A stretch of 64,000 nucleotides of DNA from Planktomarina temperata RCA23 (GCF_000738435.1 NZ_CP003984.1:1178001-1242000), one strand, 5' to 3'. Numbered from the stretch's first letter, positions 1 to 9,176 are shown. A program made the numbers and translations. The notes: generated from the sequence alone by a model not told the origin.

Positions 1-253
1 GATACTCGCGCACAAAGCTGCTACCGGGCTTAAAGGCGGGGCGCATAACATCGCGCAGCGCTGCGCGTTTGAGGCGCTGGCTCAGCCTTTTGGAGAAGCC
101 CCTGTGTTGCTTTGATTGCAGTTCAAAAGCTATTATCTGGATCAGCAGGCTGCGGCTGATATGCTTGGGCGGCGGCCTTCCAATCAAAGATCGCCAGTGC
201 TCCAAAAGTTCATCGCGGCCCGCTGTGTCCAATGCAGCTATATCAATTCCCAT
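1..253 (-). CDS. DUF2924 domain protein, partial (runs off the window edge)
   Basis: Reading leftward from the ATG at 251-253 gives 84 codons with no stop up to base 1, beginning MGIDIAALDTAGRDELLEHW and containing GRPPPKHISRSLL, then a Lys/Arg-rich middle and PGSSFVREY. This matches the DUF2924 family, small proteins usually next to site-specific recombinases in phage or island DNA; the molecular role is unknown. An AAGGA ribosome-binding site lies just upstream. The C-terminus and the expected recombinase lie outside the window. Family recognition is fairly sure; function is not. Confidence 0.75.
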   Translation of the reverse strand, partial: MGIDIAALDTAGRDELLEHWRSLIGRPPPKHISRSLLIQIIAFELQSKQHRGFSKRLSQRLKRAALRDVMRPAFKPGSSFVREY

Positions 254-270
254 GTCCTTATTCCCTTTGA

Positions 271-306
271 CTTTGCTCACTGAGCAAAGCCCGAGGGCAT
301 TCGGGC
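271..306. promoter_or_regulatory. Two small inverted repeats upstream of the DUF2924 gene
   Basis: CTTTGCTC-ACT-GAGCAAAG (271-289) is a perfect 8-bp inverted repeat and GCCCGA...TCGGGC (289-306) a second. They sit 20-50 bp upstream of the DUF2924 start codon and could be an operator or a transcript hairpin. No regulator can be assigned. Confidence 0.3.
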
Positions 307-377
307 ACATCAACACACAGGCTTACGGCAAAACAAAAGTCCAGTCCGAAGAGGAGCTGTCAAAGGTTAGGCTGCCG

Positions 378-483
378 ATGCTGAAATGGATGCGTCTGCG
401 AGTACCTTGGCGCCAGAAATTGGAGGCGTAAAATTAGGCTGCGCTAGCAACCCGATGCGAGTTTTAAATCGTCTCCTAGCACC
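378..483 (+). mobile_element. Decayed right-end remnant of the local IS6-family element
   Basis: The stretch resembles the last bases of the transposase gene plus right terminus seen in the intact copies, including GGCGCCAG, GGCGTAAAATTAGGCTGCGCT, CCGATGCGAG and a final AGCACC, but with many substitutions. It is clearly more diverged than the other copies and lacks the TCTGACAG terminus. It probably marks an old insertion boundary between the DUF2924 region and the sulfatase regulon. Confidence 0.5.
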
Positions 484-528
484 TCTCATTGTTCTGAGGG
501 GCAGCACACATCCACAGAATAGATGAAA

Positions 529-556
529 ATTTCATTTTGGGATCCCAAAATGAAAT
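529..556. promoter_or_regulatory. Operator A: 28-bp perfect palindrome around GGGATCCC
   Basis: Bases 529-556 read the same on both strands, centred at 542.5, with core TTTTGGGATCCCAAAA. It is the longest of eight GGATCC-centred sites in this window and lies 62 bp upstream of the centre of operator B. The likely ligand is the GntR/FCD regulator encoded at 21107-21895, whose own promoter carries the same box (inference). Confidence 0.75.
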
Positions 557-592
557 AAAATCAGTAAAATTTATGTTTATTTTTAAAATTTC

Positions 593-621
593 TTGACTTA
601 AGGATCCCGAAATAATGTATT
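593..621 (+). promoter_or_regulatory. Promoter of the TAXI-TRAP/sulfatase operon with operator B
   Basis: A -35 hexamer TTGACT (593-598) is followed after two bases by AGGATCCC (601-608, core centre 604.5) and, 17 bp from the -35, by TGTATT (616-621). The operator therefore fills the promoter spacer, which suggests repression. The same geometry occurs at 8972-9000 (minus), 9040-9068, 21006-21034 (minus) and 21073-21101. The untranslated leader to the ATG at 793 is about 165 bases. Confidence 0.6.
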
Positions 622-792
622 GGGGCTCAGAAGACTGGACTCAAACGAATTGCGAATCTAAAGGTCCGCATTTTTGGGAGTGTCTGGTAGTGAGTTAGAC
701 AGGAAAACTGCAGCCCACTTTGTCATCTAGAGATTGATTGCGCAGCGGTAGCAACAGATTTGCCGCAATGTTTAGAGCTAAGGGAGGACACA

Positions 793-1848
793 ATGCTCAA
801 GACTATATTCAAAACGGCCAGCGCCATGACGTTCGCGCTAAGTGCAAGCGCGAGTTTCGCGCAAGTTAACTTGACATCCAACGCTGCTGGCGCGGGCACT
901 GCCGGTGCGCTATCCGCGACGTCGCTCGTTGAGAACGCAGCAGAGCGCGGCATCGCCAATATTCAAATGAAAGACGGACAAACCGGAACCAAATACATAA
1001 TGGCCCTCGCAGAAGGTAAAATTGACCTTGCCAGCGGACCTTTCATTCTACCGTTCTTGATGGCGAAAGCAGCTGGTCCATATTCCAATTTGGAAAAAGA
1101 CGCGGCTAAGGAGCTTGGTCATAGCATTGCTATGCTTTATCCTTACACATTCTCAATATTCACGCTTTATGCATATGATTCAAAAGGAATTTCTGGTTGG
1201 GATGACCTTAAGGGCATGAAGGTTTTGAACGGGCCACCACGTGGTACTGCCGCTTTGAACTCACGTAGCTTGATCCAGCTTTTCACCGGCCTGAAGCCAG
1301 AAGACGATTACGATACGGTGACAGTAAACTGGAGTCAGATGCCATCGGCGATTATCGACGGCACTGTTGATGCTGCTGTAATCCCTGCAATGTTCCCTGG
1401 ACCGCGGGTGACTCAAGCTTCCGCTGCGGGTTCAATGACAATGCACTCCATGCCCAAGGAATTGTTCGAAGCGCCGGCAACGCAGAAGTTCTTGAACAAG
1501 CCTGGCTCAACGCCTTTCGTTGTGCCGCTTGCAGACATCAAAGCGGCGATGGGTGAAGGTTGGACCATTGTGTCTGAGGATGACATGTTCCGCGGCAAAG
1601 CTGTGCCTGGTGGGGATCTTGTTAACAAAAGCATGGACGAAGAGCTGGCCTACCAACTCACAAAGTCGCACATCGAGAATTTAGATGAGATCAAAGCGAT
1701 GGCTCCATTCATGGCGACGCTCAACTTTGGTGATGTTTCCGAAAAAGCCAACGGTCTTTGTGGAGCGAACATTGTGAAATTCCACCCTGGCGCGGTACGT
1801 GCTTGGGAAGAAGCTGGACACACGCTACCTGACTGTTCCAAGCCTTAA
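793..1848 (+). CDS. TAXI-family TRAP transporter solute-binding protein
   Basis: A 351-residue periplasmic receptor of a TRAP transporter. The N-terminus has a signal peptide (MLKTIFKTASAMTFALSASA, then SFAQ). The body is of the TAXI (TRAP-associated extracytoplasmic immunogenic) class, ending in a short Cys-containing tail (GLCGANIVKFHPG, then LPDCSKP). The start at 793 is preferred over an upstream in-frame codon because AGGGAGGA lies just before it and the signal peptide starts there. It is followed by the fused TRAP permease, so the two form one transporter. The ligand is unknown; the downstream sulfatases suggest an organic sulfate (inference). Confidence 0.85.
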   Translation: MLKTIFKTASAMTFALSASASFAQVNLTSNAAGAGTAGALSATSLVENAAERGIANIQMKDGQTGTKYIMALAEGKIDLASGPFILPFLMAKAAGPYSNLEKDAAKELGHSIAMLYPYTFSIFTLYAYDSKGISGWDDLKGMKVLNGPPRGTAALNSRSLIQLFTGLKPEDDYDTVTVNWSQMPSAIIDGTVDAAVIPAMFPGPRVTQASAAGSMTMHSMPKELFEAPATQKFLNKPGSTPFVVPLADIKAAMGEGWTIVSEDDMFRGKAVPGGDLVNKSMDEELAYQLTKSHIENLDEIKAMAPFMATLNFGDVSEKANGLCGANIVKFHPGAVRAWEEAGHTLPDCSKP

Positions 1849-1940
1849 TCTGGTGAACACTTTCAGTTAGGGGGGGGGCGTAACGCATGTGCCCTCCTTT
1901 TCAATTTCCCTGCTCCAGTGGGTAAAAGGTTGCTTTCGTC

Positions 1941-4292
1941 ATGTCAGATCAAAACTCTACAAATTCCATAATAGCATTTCAAAAACCTGTGTTTGTAGAT
2001 CGACTAATCTACATTTTGGCACTTCTGCTTGTTCTGCTTGGTCTCATAAACGTGACACCTGCTATTCCGGGTTGGGACAATCTATGGAAGGATCTCACGG
2101 GAAACGAGTTTTTCAGAATACGGCGCTTCCCGACCGAGTGGTTGTTCCCGATCACCTTCTTCTGGATGATGCTGGTTGTTGCATTGAAAAAGTCTATGTG
2201 GCGTAGTTGGGCAAACAAAAGTGCAACTGTCCGCCGTTTTGGACTTTTTATGGATGCAGCGCTTGTAGTAGCCGCTGCAGCAATTTCGCTAACATACTTA
2301 GTCGAGATCGAATCCGTGTGCCTGATCGATAAATTTACCGGAGACCGTGAACGCCTGGTCGCCAAGGCATTACAGGCAGAAATTGACTTCGCTGAGCTTT
2401 ATGGGTTGCCCGTGCCTGACACAGCCGATGATCCGGGGTGCGCGACCACAACAGGTAGCTGGTTGATCTTAATCATGTTCAGCGCCGTTGCTGTTTTCCT
2501 TGGCTACAATATTAAAGTCTGGGGATTGCCGCTCGTCCTAGTCTCAATCCTGATAGCCGCTTATACTTTCTTTACAATTCTTAACTGGTATTTTTTTGGG
2601 CCAGAGGACCAAAACAAGTACTTAGTGACGATTTTAAGCAGTGAAGATGTCAGGAGCCTTGGATCTAGCCATGGGTTGTTCCAAGATGCCTTGGTCAATC
2701 AATCTTCTGGCCTGCTCGGTCGTTTCATCAATGTCCTGCTTGTTCTCGTGTTCCCATATGTCATTCTAGGTGCTCTTTTCGGCAAATGCGCGGGTGGCCA
2801 ATCTTTGATCAAGCTCGCCTTTGCTGCAACCCGCAACTTGCGCGGTGGCCCAGCCCATGCGGCCGTCGTGTCTTCCGCGATGTTTGGAACGATCACGGGC
2901 GGCCCAGTTGTGAACGTCTTGTCCACGGGCGTTTTGACGATCCCAATGATGCTCAAGCGGGGCTTCTCCAAAGTCTTTTCAGGCGGCGTAGAAGCTGCCG
3001 CCTCTTCCGGCGGTGCAATTATGCCGCCGATCATGGGCGTTGCTGCTTTCATCATGGCAGCTTTGACTGGTGTGCCTTATCGCGAGATTATCATTGCCGC
3101 AACTTTGCCCGCACTCTTCTACTTCTTCTGCTTGTTCCTCTCTGTCATGTTTCAAGCGCGTAAGCAAAAAATCGAAGCAGTCGGAGAATTAACTGAAGAC
3201 ATGAAACTAACAGGTGAGGATCGCCTTCATTTGATGCAAATCTTTGGTCCTGTTTTGTTGGTTCTGATACTTCTGCTTACTCCCAAAGACGCTGTCGGAT
3301 GCAGCTGGTATTCTATCATGCTGGGCGCAGTTGTTGATCAAAGAAACGGGACGTGCGAGATCACATCCTTGCCTTGGATCATCGAGCTGTGCCAAAACGC
3401 GGCGGGTGATGCAAGCGCGGCGGGATGGTGGGCGGTGTTCCTCCTACTTATCCTGATGTTCGTCGACAAATCCTTCCGTGCCAAACCGATGAAGATCTTT
3501 GATGGTCTGTCGCAAGCGGGCGTGACGATCTCCACATTGTTCTTAATGTTCGTCGCTGTCACTGTGATCGATGTATGCTTGAACTTCACAGGCCTTGCTA
3601 AATTTGTGGCCGTTGATGTGCTTGGTTTCCTCAATTCCTTTGATGTTTCCGCCAACTCTGCTGGTTTCCAACTGTTCGCATTATTTTTGACAATGCTTTT
3701 GGCAGTCCTACTCGGCATGGGAATGCCAGCGGTGCCAGCCTACATTAACGTTGCGTTGCTGATGGGTCCGATGCTTGTGGGCCTAGGACTTGCGACGTTC
3801 ACGGCGCATATGTTCATCTTTTACTTCGCAGTTGCCTCAGCTATCACGCCGCCCGTCGCATTGGCTGCGTTTGCAGCAGCGAGTATCACAAAGGCAGATC
3901 CGATGAAAACTGGTTTTTCGGCAGTGCGATCTGGTATCGTTATGTTCACCATTCCCTTCGTTTTCGCGCTCTACCCAGAATTATTGCTGATCGACAAGGC
4001 TGTGATCGATCCAAACAATGGGTTATTCATAGCGGGCTACGATGGCTCCCTCAATTTTGGCTGGTTGGCATTGCTGATGCTTCGCATCGCCGTGGCCCTT
4101 TATTTGGTGTCCAGCGCCCTTGCAGGGTTTGACCGCAAAGCGCTGAAACCGATAATGATCTGCACGCGCCTCATAATTGCAGTTCTGATCCTAGCGCGTC
4201 CGACCGAAATCTATGGTCTGGCATTAGCCGGGGGGTTTGTTCTGGTGGCATGGCATACGCTGCGCAGCCGTGATGAACTACCAACAACATAG
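1941..4292 (+). CDS. TRAP transporter fused permease (4TM/12TM), TAXI type
   Basis: A 783-residue inner-membrane protein fusing the small DctQ-like and large DctM-like subunits, as is usual for TAXI-TRAP systems. About four membrane segments occur in the first 230 residues. The large domain follows, with typical motifs such as GGPAHAAVVSSAMFGTITGG, GGAIMPPIMGVAAFIMAALTG and LGMGMPAVPAYI. It uses an ion gradient to import the ligand held by the 793-1848 binding protein. A 92-base gap containing a G-run separates it from that gene, and the sulfatase gene starts 11 bases after its stop, so all are probably one operon. Substrate unknown. Confidence 0.85.
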   Translation: MSDQNSTNSIIAFQKPVFVDRLIYILALLLVLLGLINVTPAIPGWDNLWKDLTGNEFFRIRRFPTEWLFPITFFWMMLVVALKKSMWRSWANKSATVRRFGLFMDAALVVAAAAISLTYLVEIESVCLIDKFTGDRERLVAKALQAEIDFAELYGLPVPDTADDPGCATTTGSWLILIMFSAVAVFLGYNIKVWGLPLVLVSILIAAYTFFTILNWYFFGPEDQNKYLVTILSSEDVRSLGSSHGLFQDALVNQSSGLLGRFINVLLVLVFPYVILGALFGKCAGGQSLIKLAFAATRNLRGGPAHAAVVSSAMFGTITGGPVVNVLSTGVLTIPMMLKRGFSKVFSGGVEAAASSGGAIMPPIMGVAAFIMAALTGVPYREIIIAATLPALFYFFCLFLSVMFQARKQKIEAVGELTEDMKLTGEDRLHLMQIFGPVLLVLILLLTPKDAVGCSWYSIMLGAVVDQRNGTCEITSLPWIIELCQNAAGDASAAGWWAVFLLLILMFVDKSFRAKPMKIFDGLSQAGVTISTLFLMFVAVTVIDVCLNFTGLAKFVAVDVLGFLNSFDVSANSAGFQLFALFLTMLLAVLLGMGMPAVPAYINVALLMGPMLVGLGLATFTAHMFIFYFAVASAITPPVALAAFAAASITKADPMKTGFSAVRSGIVMFTIPFVFALYPELLLIDKAVIDPNNGLFIAGYDGSLNFGWLALLMLRIAVALYLVSSALAGFDRKALKPIMICTRLIIAVLILARPTEIYGLALAGGFVLVAWHTLRSRDELPTT

Positions 4293-4303
4293 GAGCTATA
4301 ACA

Positions 4304-5887
4304 ATGAGCGAACGTTCGAGCTATATCCTCTTCATCACGGATCAACAGCGTTACGATCACCTGGGCTGTAACGGCCATCCGGTTCTGCGCACACCAAATA
4401 TTGATGCAATGGCAGCTGAGGGCGTGAGCCACGACCGGTTCTACGTTGCTTCTCCAGTTTGTATGCCAAACCGCGCAAGCCTTATGACCTGCCGTATGCC
4501 ATCAAGCCATGGAACACGCTCGCTTGGAATTCCTCTTAATCATGACAGTGTGACATTTGTTGAACTTCTTGCGAATGCTGGCTATGACACTTGCTTGATT
4601 GGCAAAAGCCATCTACAAAACGTATCCGATTTTGACATACAGATCGAACCAACCAAGCATCGGGAAGGTTTTACAGCGCCACCCGACGATCTGAATGTCG
4701 CGACCCGCTCGGACCTTGATAACGACACTTATCAGTACGAGCGTCAGGCGTACTGGGATAAACCCGACCCTAAAGTCCCAATACCGTTTTATGGTTTCAA
4801 AGAATACTTCGCAGTTATGCGGCATGGCTTCAACACAGGCGGAAGTCATCTCGAATGGGTCAAGAAGAACGCACCTGAAACTTTGGCTCTGCGTGGGCGT
4901 GACAAACAATTCGATCACGATTTCACCGTTCCTCAAGCGATCCGTACGAAAGTTCCAGAAGAACATTATTCCACGACCTATATCGCAAATCGTGCGGTTG
5001 AGTGGCTCGAAGCGAGGCGTAATAACAATAAGCCCTTCCTGCTGATGGTTTCCTTCCCTGATCCGCACCATCCGTTTACCCCGCCTGGAAAATATTGGGA
5101 CATGTACAAGCCCGAAGATATGGTCGTGCCTGCCGCATATGAAGCTGATGACTGGGATCCGCCCGAGTACATAAAAGTAGCCGAACGTGACCGTGCCAAA
5201 GATCCAAACCTGGGTCAAATGGAAGGCTATTCGGTGGCTGTCTCCAAACAGGAGGCGTTGGAGGCGCGCGCACTGACTTGCGGAATGATCTCGATGATTG
5301 ACGATGCGGTTGGCCGCGTGCGCGCGGCGGCGGCAGATGCAGGCGTCTCGGAAAATACTGTGCAAATATATACGTCCGATCATGGCGATCATTTGGGCGA
5401 ACATCGCCTTTTGTTCAAAGGAGCGGAGCAATACGACAGCCTCACGCACGTTCCATTCATTTGGGCGGATCCGAAAGGCGACAGCGGCACTCGTACAGAC
5501 GACTTAGCCCAAACACTTGATATTGGAACCACCATCCTTGAGCATGCGAAGGTCGAAAAATCGATAGGAATGCAAGGCGTCGTTCTAGCCGCTGCTGGTG
5601 GCGCGGGCAGGGAAGCCGCACATATTCAATATGAAACGCAACGCACGCAAGAAGCCTTTGGGCCTCGCCCCCGCGTTCATTCAATTGTTTATGAAAACTG
5701 GCGTCTCTCAATGTATCTTGGCAAGTGTCCTAACGAGCTTTTTGACCTCTCAAACGACCCTGGCGAAATGGTCAATCTTTGGTGCAGCGCTAAACATCAA
5801 GACGTGAAAGCGCGATTAGTAGAGCGCTTAGCGGAGTTGGAGATTGCTGCGGTCGATCGCGTACCTCTCCCCACGGCTCAGGCTTAA
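4304..5887 (+). CDS. Sulfatase (formylglycine type), probably cytoplasmic
   Basis: A 527-residue alkaline-phosphatase-superfamily sulfatase that should hydrolyse a sulfate ester. The maturation motif C-x-P-x-R is present as CMPNR at residues 53-57, where Cys53 would become formylglycine. Metal ligands are seen at Asp13 (FITDQQRYDHLG) and in YTSDHGDHLGEH, and the substrate-side motif SFPDPHHPF is present. There is no signal peptide, so it would act after TRAP uptake, as choline-sulfatase-like enzymes do. No formylglycine-generating enzyme is encoded in the window. The exact substrate cannot be read from the sequence. Confidence 0.88.
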   Translation: MSERSSYILFITDQQRYDHLGCNGHPVLRTPNIDAMAAEGVSHDRFYVASPVCMPNRASLMTCRMPSSHGTRSLGIPLNHDSVTFVELLANAGYDTCLIGKSHLQNVSDFDIQIEPTKHREGFTAPPDDLNVATRSDLDNDTYQYERQAYWDKPDPKVPIPFYGFKEYFAVMRHGFNTGGSHLEWVKKNAPETLALRGRDKQFDHDFTVPQAIRTKVPEEHYSTTYIANRAVEWLEARRNNNKPFLLMVSFPDPHHPFTPPGKYWDMYKPEDMVVPAAYEADDWDPPEYIKVAERDRAKDPNLGQMEGYSVAVSKQEALEARALTCGMISMIDDAVGRVRAAAADAGVSENTVQIYTSDHGDHLGEHRLLFKGAEQYDSLTHVPFIWADPKGDSGTRTDDLAQTLDIGTTILEHAKVEKSIGMQGVVLAAAGGAGREAAHIQYETQRTQEAFGPRPRVHSIVYENWRLSMYLGKCPNELFDLSNDPGEMVNLWCSAKHQDVKARLVERLAELEIAAVDRVPLPTAQA

Positions 5888-5892
5888 ATGAA

Positions 5893-6789
5893 ATGCCATT
5901 TGATACAACTTTTATCACGCTCGGAACCGCTGGTGGCCCTGTCCCAAAGCTTCATCGCGCTGCACCTTCTCATGCAATTACGTATGGCGATCGCGTGATC
6001 TTGATTGATTGCGGCGAAGGCGCGATGCAACAGTTGATGCGTGCTGGGATCGACTTTCGTCGCATTGATAAGGTCATCCTTTCGCATCATCATTTTGATC
6101 ATATTGGCAGTCTGTTTACCTGCCTCGGGATCAATATGATGCTGCAACGCAAACAGCCGATCACGATCTATGGTCCACCGGGCACGCGTCAAATCGTTGA
6201 GGGTCTCGCGATGGCCTGTGATATTCCGCAAGCCATTGGCTTTGGCGTCGTTGGTCAGTCACTTCCACATCCGCGAAATTTTGTTCAGGTTGAGGAAATC
6301 GCTCCAGGCGACACGTTTGAAATCGATAATATTCGCGTTTCATGCTGCGAAAACACGCATTATCGTGCCGAAACAGAACTGGGAATGAAGGGGCCTATCT
6401 CACTTTCTTTACGTTTTGACGCGCCTGATCGCTCTATAGTTTACACAGGCGACACGGGGCCGTGTCGCATGGTTGAGAATCTCGCCAAAGGCGCGCAACT
6501 GCTTGTGGGTGAAATGATGCTTGCAGAGCAAATCATAGCGCAGCTTCAGGAGAAGAATCCTCACATGACGTCAGAGCGCATCACGATGATGGGTCAGCAC
6601 CTTCATAGTCACCACCTGAGCCCAGAGCAATTGGGCGACCTCGCGGCCCGCGCGGGAGTTGCGCACGTGGTCGCCGTTCATATTCCGCTTGATAGTATCA
6701 CGCCAGAAACTGCGCCTGACTTTACAGCGCGAATTTCTCAAGTTTTTTCGGGTCAGGTTTCAATAGCCAACGATCTCGATCAGTTTTGA
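5893..6789 (+). CDS. MBL-fold metallo-hydrolase, RNase Z / AtsA arylsulfatase-like
   Basis: A 298-residue metallo-beta-lactamase-fold enzyme. The Zn-binding HxHxDH motif is H65-H67-D69-H70 within ILSHHHFDHIG, with further ligands likely at NTHYR, TGDTG and VAVHIP. The type resembles ribonuclease Z-like hydrolases, which include the Zn-dependent arylsulfatase AtsA. It starts 5 bases after the sulfatase stop and precedes a flavin-reductase gene, so it belongs to the operon. An AtsA-like sulfatase or a lactone/phosphodiester hydrolase are both possible; the context favours the first (inference). Confidence 0.78.
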   Translation: MPFDTTFITLGTAGGPVPKLHRAAPSHAITYGDRVILIDCGEGAMQQLMRAGIDFRRIDKVILSHHHFDHIGSLFTCLGINMMLQRKQPITIYGPPGTRQIVEGLAMACDIPQAIGFGVVGQSLPHPRNFVQVEEIAPGDTFEIDNIRVSCCENTHYRAETELGMKGPISLSLRFDAPDRSIVYTGDTGPCRMVENLAKGAQLLVGEMMLAEQIIAQLQEKNPHMTSERITMMGQHLHSHHLSPEQLGDLAARAGVAHVVAVHIPLDSITPETAPDFTARISQVFSGQVSIANDLDQF

Positions 6790-6803
6790 TTTAGGAAAAT
6801 CAT

Positions 6804-7622
6804 ATGACTTTGACTTCAAAAGTGGCTCAAGCCGCGCGCAAACGCACAGAACGCCCTATGCCACGCGTTTTAGTGGTCAAAGATGTGTGGCGTCTAACGC
6901 CCAATATGATCCGTGTTGTGTTTGCTGGCCCTGAGCTTGATGGTTTCCCGAGCGGGCGCGACGGCGGAAATTGCAAGCTGATGATCCCCGAAAATGGCGA
7001 AACTAAAGAGCATTTTGTCGAGCGTCTGAGCAGTGGTCCACCGCCCGTTAGACGCACTTACACGGTACGCAAGTTTGATGCCTTTACGCATGAATTAAGC
7101 ATCGATTTTGTTGCACATGGCGATGAAGGCCCTGCATCACGTTGGGCAAGTTCTGTCAGGGCTGGAGGTTTTCTGGGTTTCGCTGGTCCAAGTGAACCAA
7201 AGTTTATAGATTTTGATGCGGATTGGTATCTTGTTGCAGCTGATCCTTCGGCCATTCCGGTCGCAGCAGTTGCATTGGAGGCCATGCCACGTGATTCAAA
7301 AGGTGTCGCGATATTTGAGATCACTTCGGCATTAGATCGACAAGAAATCGACGCACCGGCAGGCATAAAGATACATTGGTTGGTGCATTCTGATCCCCAC
7401 AAAGCATCTACGCGCCAGGAAGACTTGATCAAAGCTATTGAATGGCCACAGGGCCGCGTAAAAACATGTATTGCAGGCGAGTCGGCCGTCATCCGGTCCT
7501 TGCGAGACTTCCTGATAAACGAAAAACAGGTGCCCCGCGAGGACACCTATATTTCAGGTTATTGGAAAATCGGTTTGATCGAAGACCAGCATCAAAAAGC
7601 CAAGCGAGGCGGGGCTGATTGA
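6804..7622 (+). CDS. Siderophore-interacting protein-type FAD/NAD(P)H oxidoreductase
   Basis: A 272-residue protein of the siderophore-interacting (SIP) flavin reductase family. Family motifs are RRTYTVRKFD (FAD binding), HGDEGPASRWA, VAADPSAIPVAA, a GES...IR segment and the C-terminal YISGYWKIGLIEDQHQ. Members normally reduce ferric siderophores. Here it is the last gene of a sulfatase operon, so it may supply electrons to another redox step or reduce iron. It is convergent with the alkylsulfatase-like gene, 17 bases away; GCGGGG (7609-7614) and CCCCGC (7624-7629) could form a weak shared terminator hairpin. Confidence 0.85.
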   Translation: MTLTSKVAQAARKRTERPMPRVLVVKDVWRLTPNMIRVVFAGPELDGFPSGRDGGNCKLMIPENGETKEHFVERLSSGPPPVRRTYTVRKFDAFTHELSIDFVAHGDEGPASRWASSVRAGGFLGFAGPSEPKFIDFDADWYLVAADPSAIPVAAVALEAMPRDSKGVAIFEITSALDRQEIDAPAGIKIHWLVHSDPHKASTRQEDLIKAIEWPQGRVKTCIAGESAVIRSLRDFLINEKQVPREDTYISGYWKIGLIEDQHQKAKRGGAD

Positions 7623-7639
7623 CCCCCGCTCTGGAGTTT

Positions 7640-8917
7640 TTAGATGTCGCCTTGTTCCAGTTCTTTCGCATATTGAATATAGTAGTGGCGTGTCGGGCAG
7701 TTGATTTGCGCAACGGCGTGCGCGCGAAGTGCCTCTGCTTTTAGTTGCTTCGCATTGGCAACCTCATAATCCACATTTAGCAGGCGATCCAAAAGCTGTA
7801 GCGCCCACTGGAAATCACCATCTTTCAGCGCCTTTTGGGCAGAACCTAAGACAGCGGCGTTGCCACCTGCCAAGTCAATGAAACGCATCGCTTCATCTTT
7901 AGGTGATAACGGCGATAGCGAGGTCGGATTGCCGTCAAACCAACCCATGGTTCCGACAAAATAGGCACGCACAGAAAAATCAACACGGCCATAATACTCC
8001 CGCAGATGAGGTTTTTCGGCCAAATGATCTGGCAATTTCACTTTATGCGCGAGTTCGTCAATTGTCAGTCCCGCGTCCATACCATTGCGGGTTTCATCGA
8101 CAATATGACGGATTGCGTCACGGTAATCTGTCAAATCACTCTTGATTTTCTCCGCACCAAAAACCGCTTTTGTGTGACCCGGACCAAGCACCTCTGATCC
8201 AAAACCCATAAGTAAATCCATTGTATCCGCCCAAGAATCAAAATCCCGATAGGCAGTTCCGCGTGGGGGATAAAGGTTTGGAAAAGAGCGATAGAAATTA
8301 TCGCCACATATCAACACTTTCTTATCTGCATACCAAACAACAATGTGGTCAGGGGTTTCGCCAGGTGCGTGTACAAGCTCCAGATCAATACCGTGAACGC
8401 TTAACTTTTCACCTTCATCCCCGATGCGTCGCGTAGGCGGTAAAGCCCCCGCCCCCATTCCTTTCAGTGGACGCGCGCCTGGACCGACCCCGATGCCAAT
8501 GATCTCATTGGGATACGATAATCCAATACCGAACTGACGTTTTGTTCGGACCTGCATAGCCTTTACTGGCTGTGGATGATTGGATGCAACAAAGAGCGAG
8601 TCTTCCGAGAAACCTGTGCTCGCGAGGATCTCCGGATTACCCCCTTTTGCAAAAATACTGGCACCTGAAACATGATCACGGTGTGAATGCGTAAGGATGA
8701 TCGTTTTGATTGGTAGATCGGTAATCTTGCGGAACTCGGCCAAAATATTTTCAGCCGCGACCGTTGTCTCAGACGTATCAACAATGATCAAACCATCATC
8801 ACCGATGATCATATAAACGTTTGAAGCAGCAAACCCGAAAGCTTGATAGACGTTATCTGCCAATTGCACGACTTCTTTTTTGAAATACTCGGGATGAGCT
8901 TTGAGTTCTGGGTGCAT
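7640..8917 (-). CDS. Alkylsulfatase-like MBL-fold hydrolase (SdsA1 family, short form)
   Basis: A 425-residue metallo-beta-lactamase-fold protein with Zn motif H77-x-H79-x-D81-H82 in LTHSHRDHVSG. It then has the alkylsulfatase dimerisation region (REYYGRVDFSVRAYFVGTMG, continuing GWFDGNPTSLSPL). SdsA1-type enzymes hydrolyse primary alkyl sulfates and end in an SCP2-like domain; that domain is missing here, as in several shorter homologues. The start at 8917 (MHPELKAHPEYF) has AAGGACA upstream and fits family N-termini better than the longest ORF. Its promoter carries operator C. It probably removes sulfate from an alkyl-type ester, but the substrate is inferred. Confidence 0.8.
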   Translation of the reverse strand: MHPELKAHPEYFKKEVVQLADNVYQAFGFAASNVYMIIGDDGLIIVDTSETTVAAENILAEFRKITDLPIKTIILTHSHRDHVSGASIFAKGGNPEILASTGFSEDSLFVASNHPQPVKAMQVRTKRQFGIGLSYPNEIIGIGVGPGARPLKGMGAGALPPTRRIGDEGEKLSVHGIDLELVHAPGETPDHIVVWYADKKVLICGDNFYRSFPNLYPPRGTAYRDFDSWADTMDLLMGFGSEVLGPGHTKAVFGAEKIKSDLTDYRDAIRHIVDETRNGMDAGLTIDELAHKVKLPDHLAEKPHLREYYGRVDFSVRAYFVGTMGWFDGNPTSLSPLSPKDEAMRFIDLAGGNAAVLGSAQKALKDGDFQWALQLLDRLLNVDYEVANAKQLKAEALRAHAVAQINCPTRHYYIQYAKELEQGDI

Positions 8918-8971
8918 GTAACGGTGTCCTTGTATTTTTAGGGTTATGCAGAAACAGGCCTGTTTTGTAAA

Positions 8972-9000
8972 ATTAAGCAATTATGGGATCCCAAAATCAA
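8972..9000 (-). promoter_or_regulatory. Promoter of the alkylsulfatase-like gene with operator C
   Basis: On the minus strand, TTGATT (9000-8995) is followed after two bases by GGGATCCC (8992-8985, core centre 8988.5) and, at a 17-bp spacing, by CTTAAT (8977-8972). The operator lies between -35 and -10, as at the other promoters of this regulon. Confidence 0.6.
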
Positions 9001-9039
9001 GTACTTTTGTGAATTTCGGCTGATTTAAGAGAAAAAATC

Positions 9040-9068
9040 TTGATATAGGATCCCAATTGTTGTAACTA
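9040..9068 (+). promoter_or_regulatory. Promoter of the DctP-TRAP operon with operator D
   Basis: TTGATA (9040-9045), then AGGATCCC (9047-9054, core centre 9050.5), then TAACTA (9063-9068) at 17-bp spacing. Operator D is 62 bp from operator C and 73 bp from operator E, so three sites cover the divergent region. Confidence 0.58.
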
Positions 9069-9116
9069 TGGTACATTATAGGGCTAAATATGTGGATTTT
9101 TGATTCCATTTAAAAA

Positions 9117-9128
9117 TTTGGGATCCTA
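9117..9128. promoter_or_regulatory. Operator E (GGGATCC site in the dctP leader)
   Basis: TTTGGGATCCTA with core centre 9123.5. It lies downstream of the proposed dctP promoter, 49 bp before the start codon and 73 bp from operator D. It is probably an auxiliary site for the same regulator. Confidence 0.55.
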
Positions 9129-9176
9129 ATCTATCTGGTTCTAGTCAAGATTTGGATCTAACTGAGCGAGGAAACT

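Noticed and set aside
69-431. Plus-strand 120-codon ORF at the window start
   Set aside because: It is antisense to the DUF2924 gene and has no recognisable protein features; the minus-strand reading matches a known family.
1889-2206. Plus-strand ORF overlapping the start of the TRAP permease
   Set aside because: It lies in another frame of the fused permease gene and has no ribosome-binding site or family match.
5149-5158. GGATCC words inside coding regions (for example near 5155, 5465, 50188, 56760, 63962)
   Set aside because: They lack the TTGGG/CCCAA flanks and promoter context of the operators and are expected by chance.
4613-5449. 278-codon minus-strand ORF inside the first sulfatase gene
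   Set aside because: Antisense shadow of a well-supported sulfatase; the sequence is rich in Arg, Cys and His with no domain.
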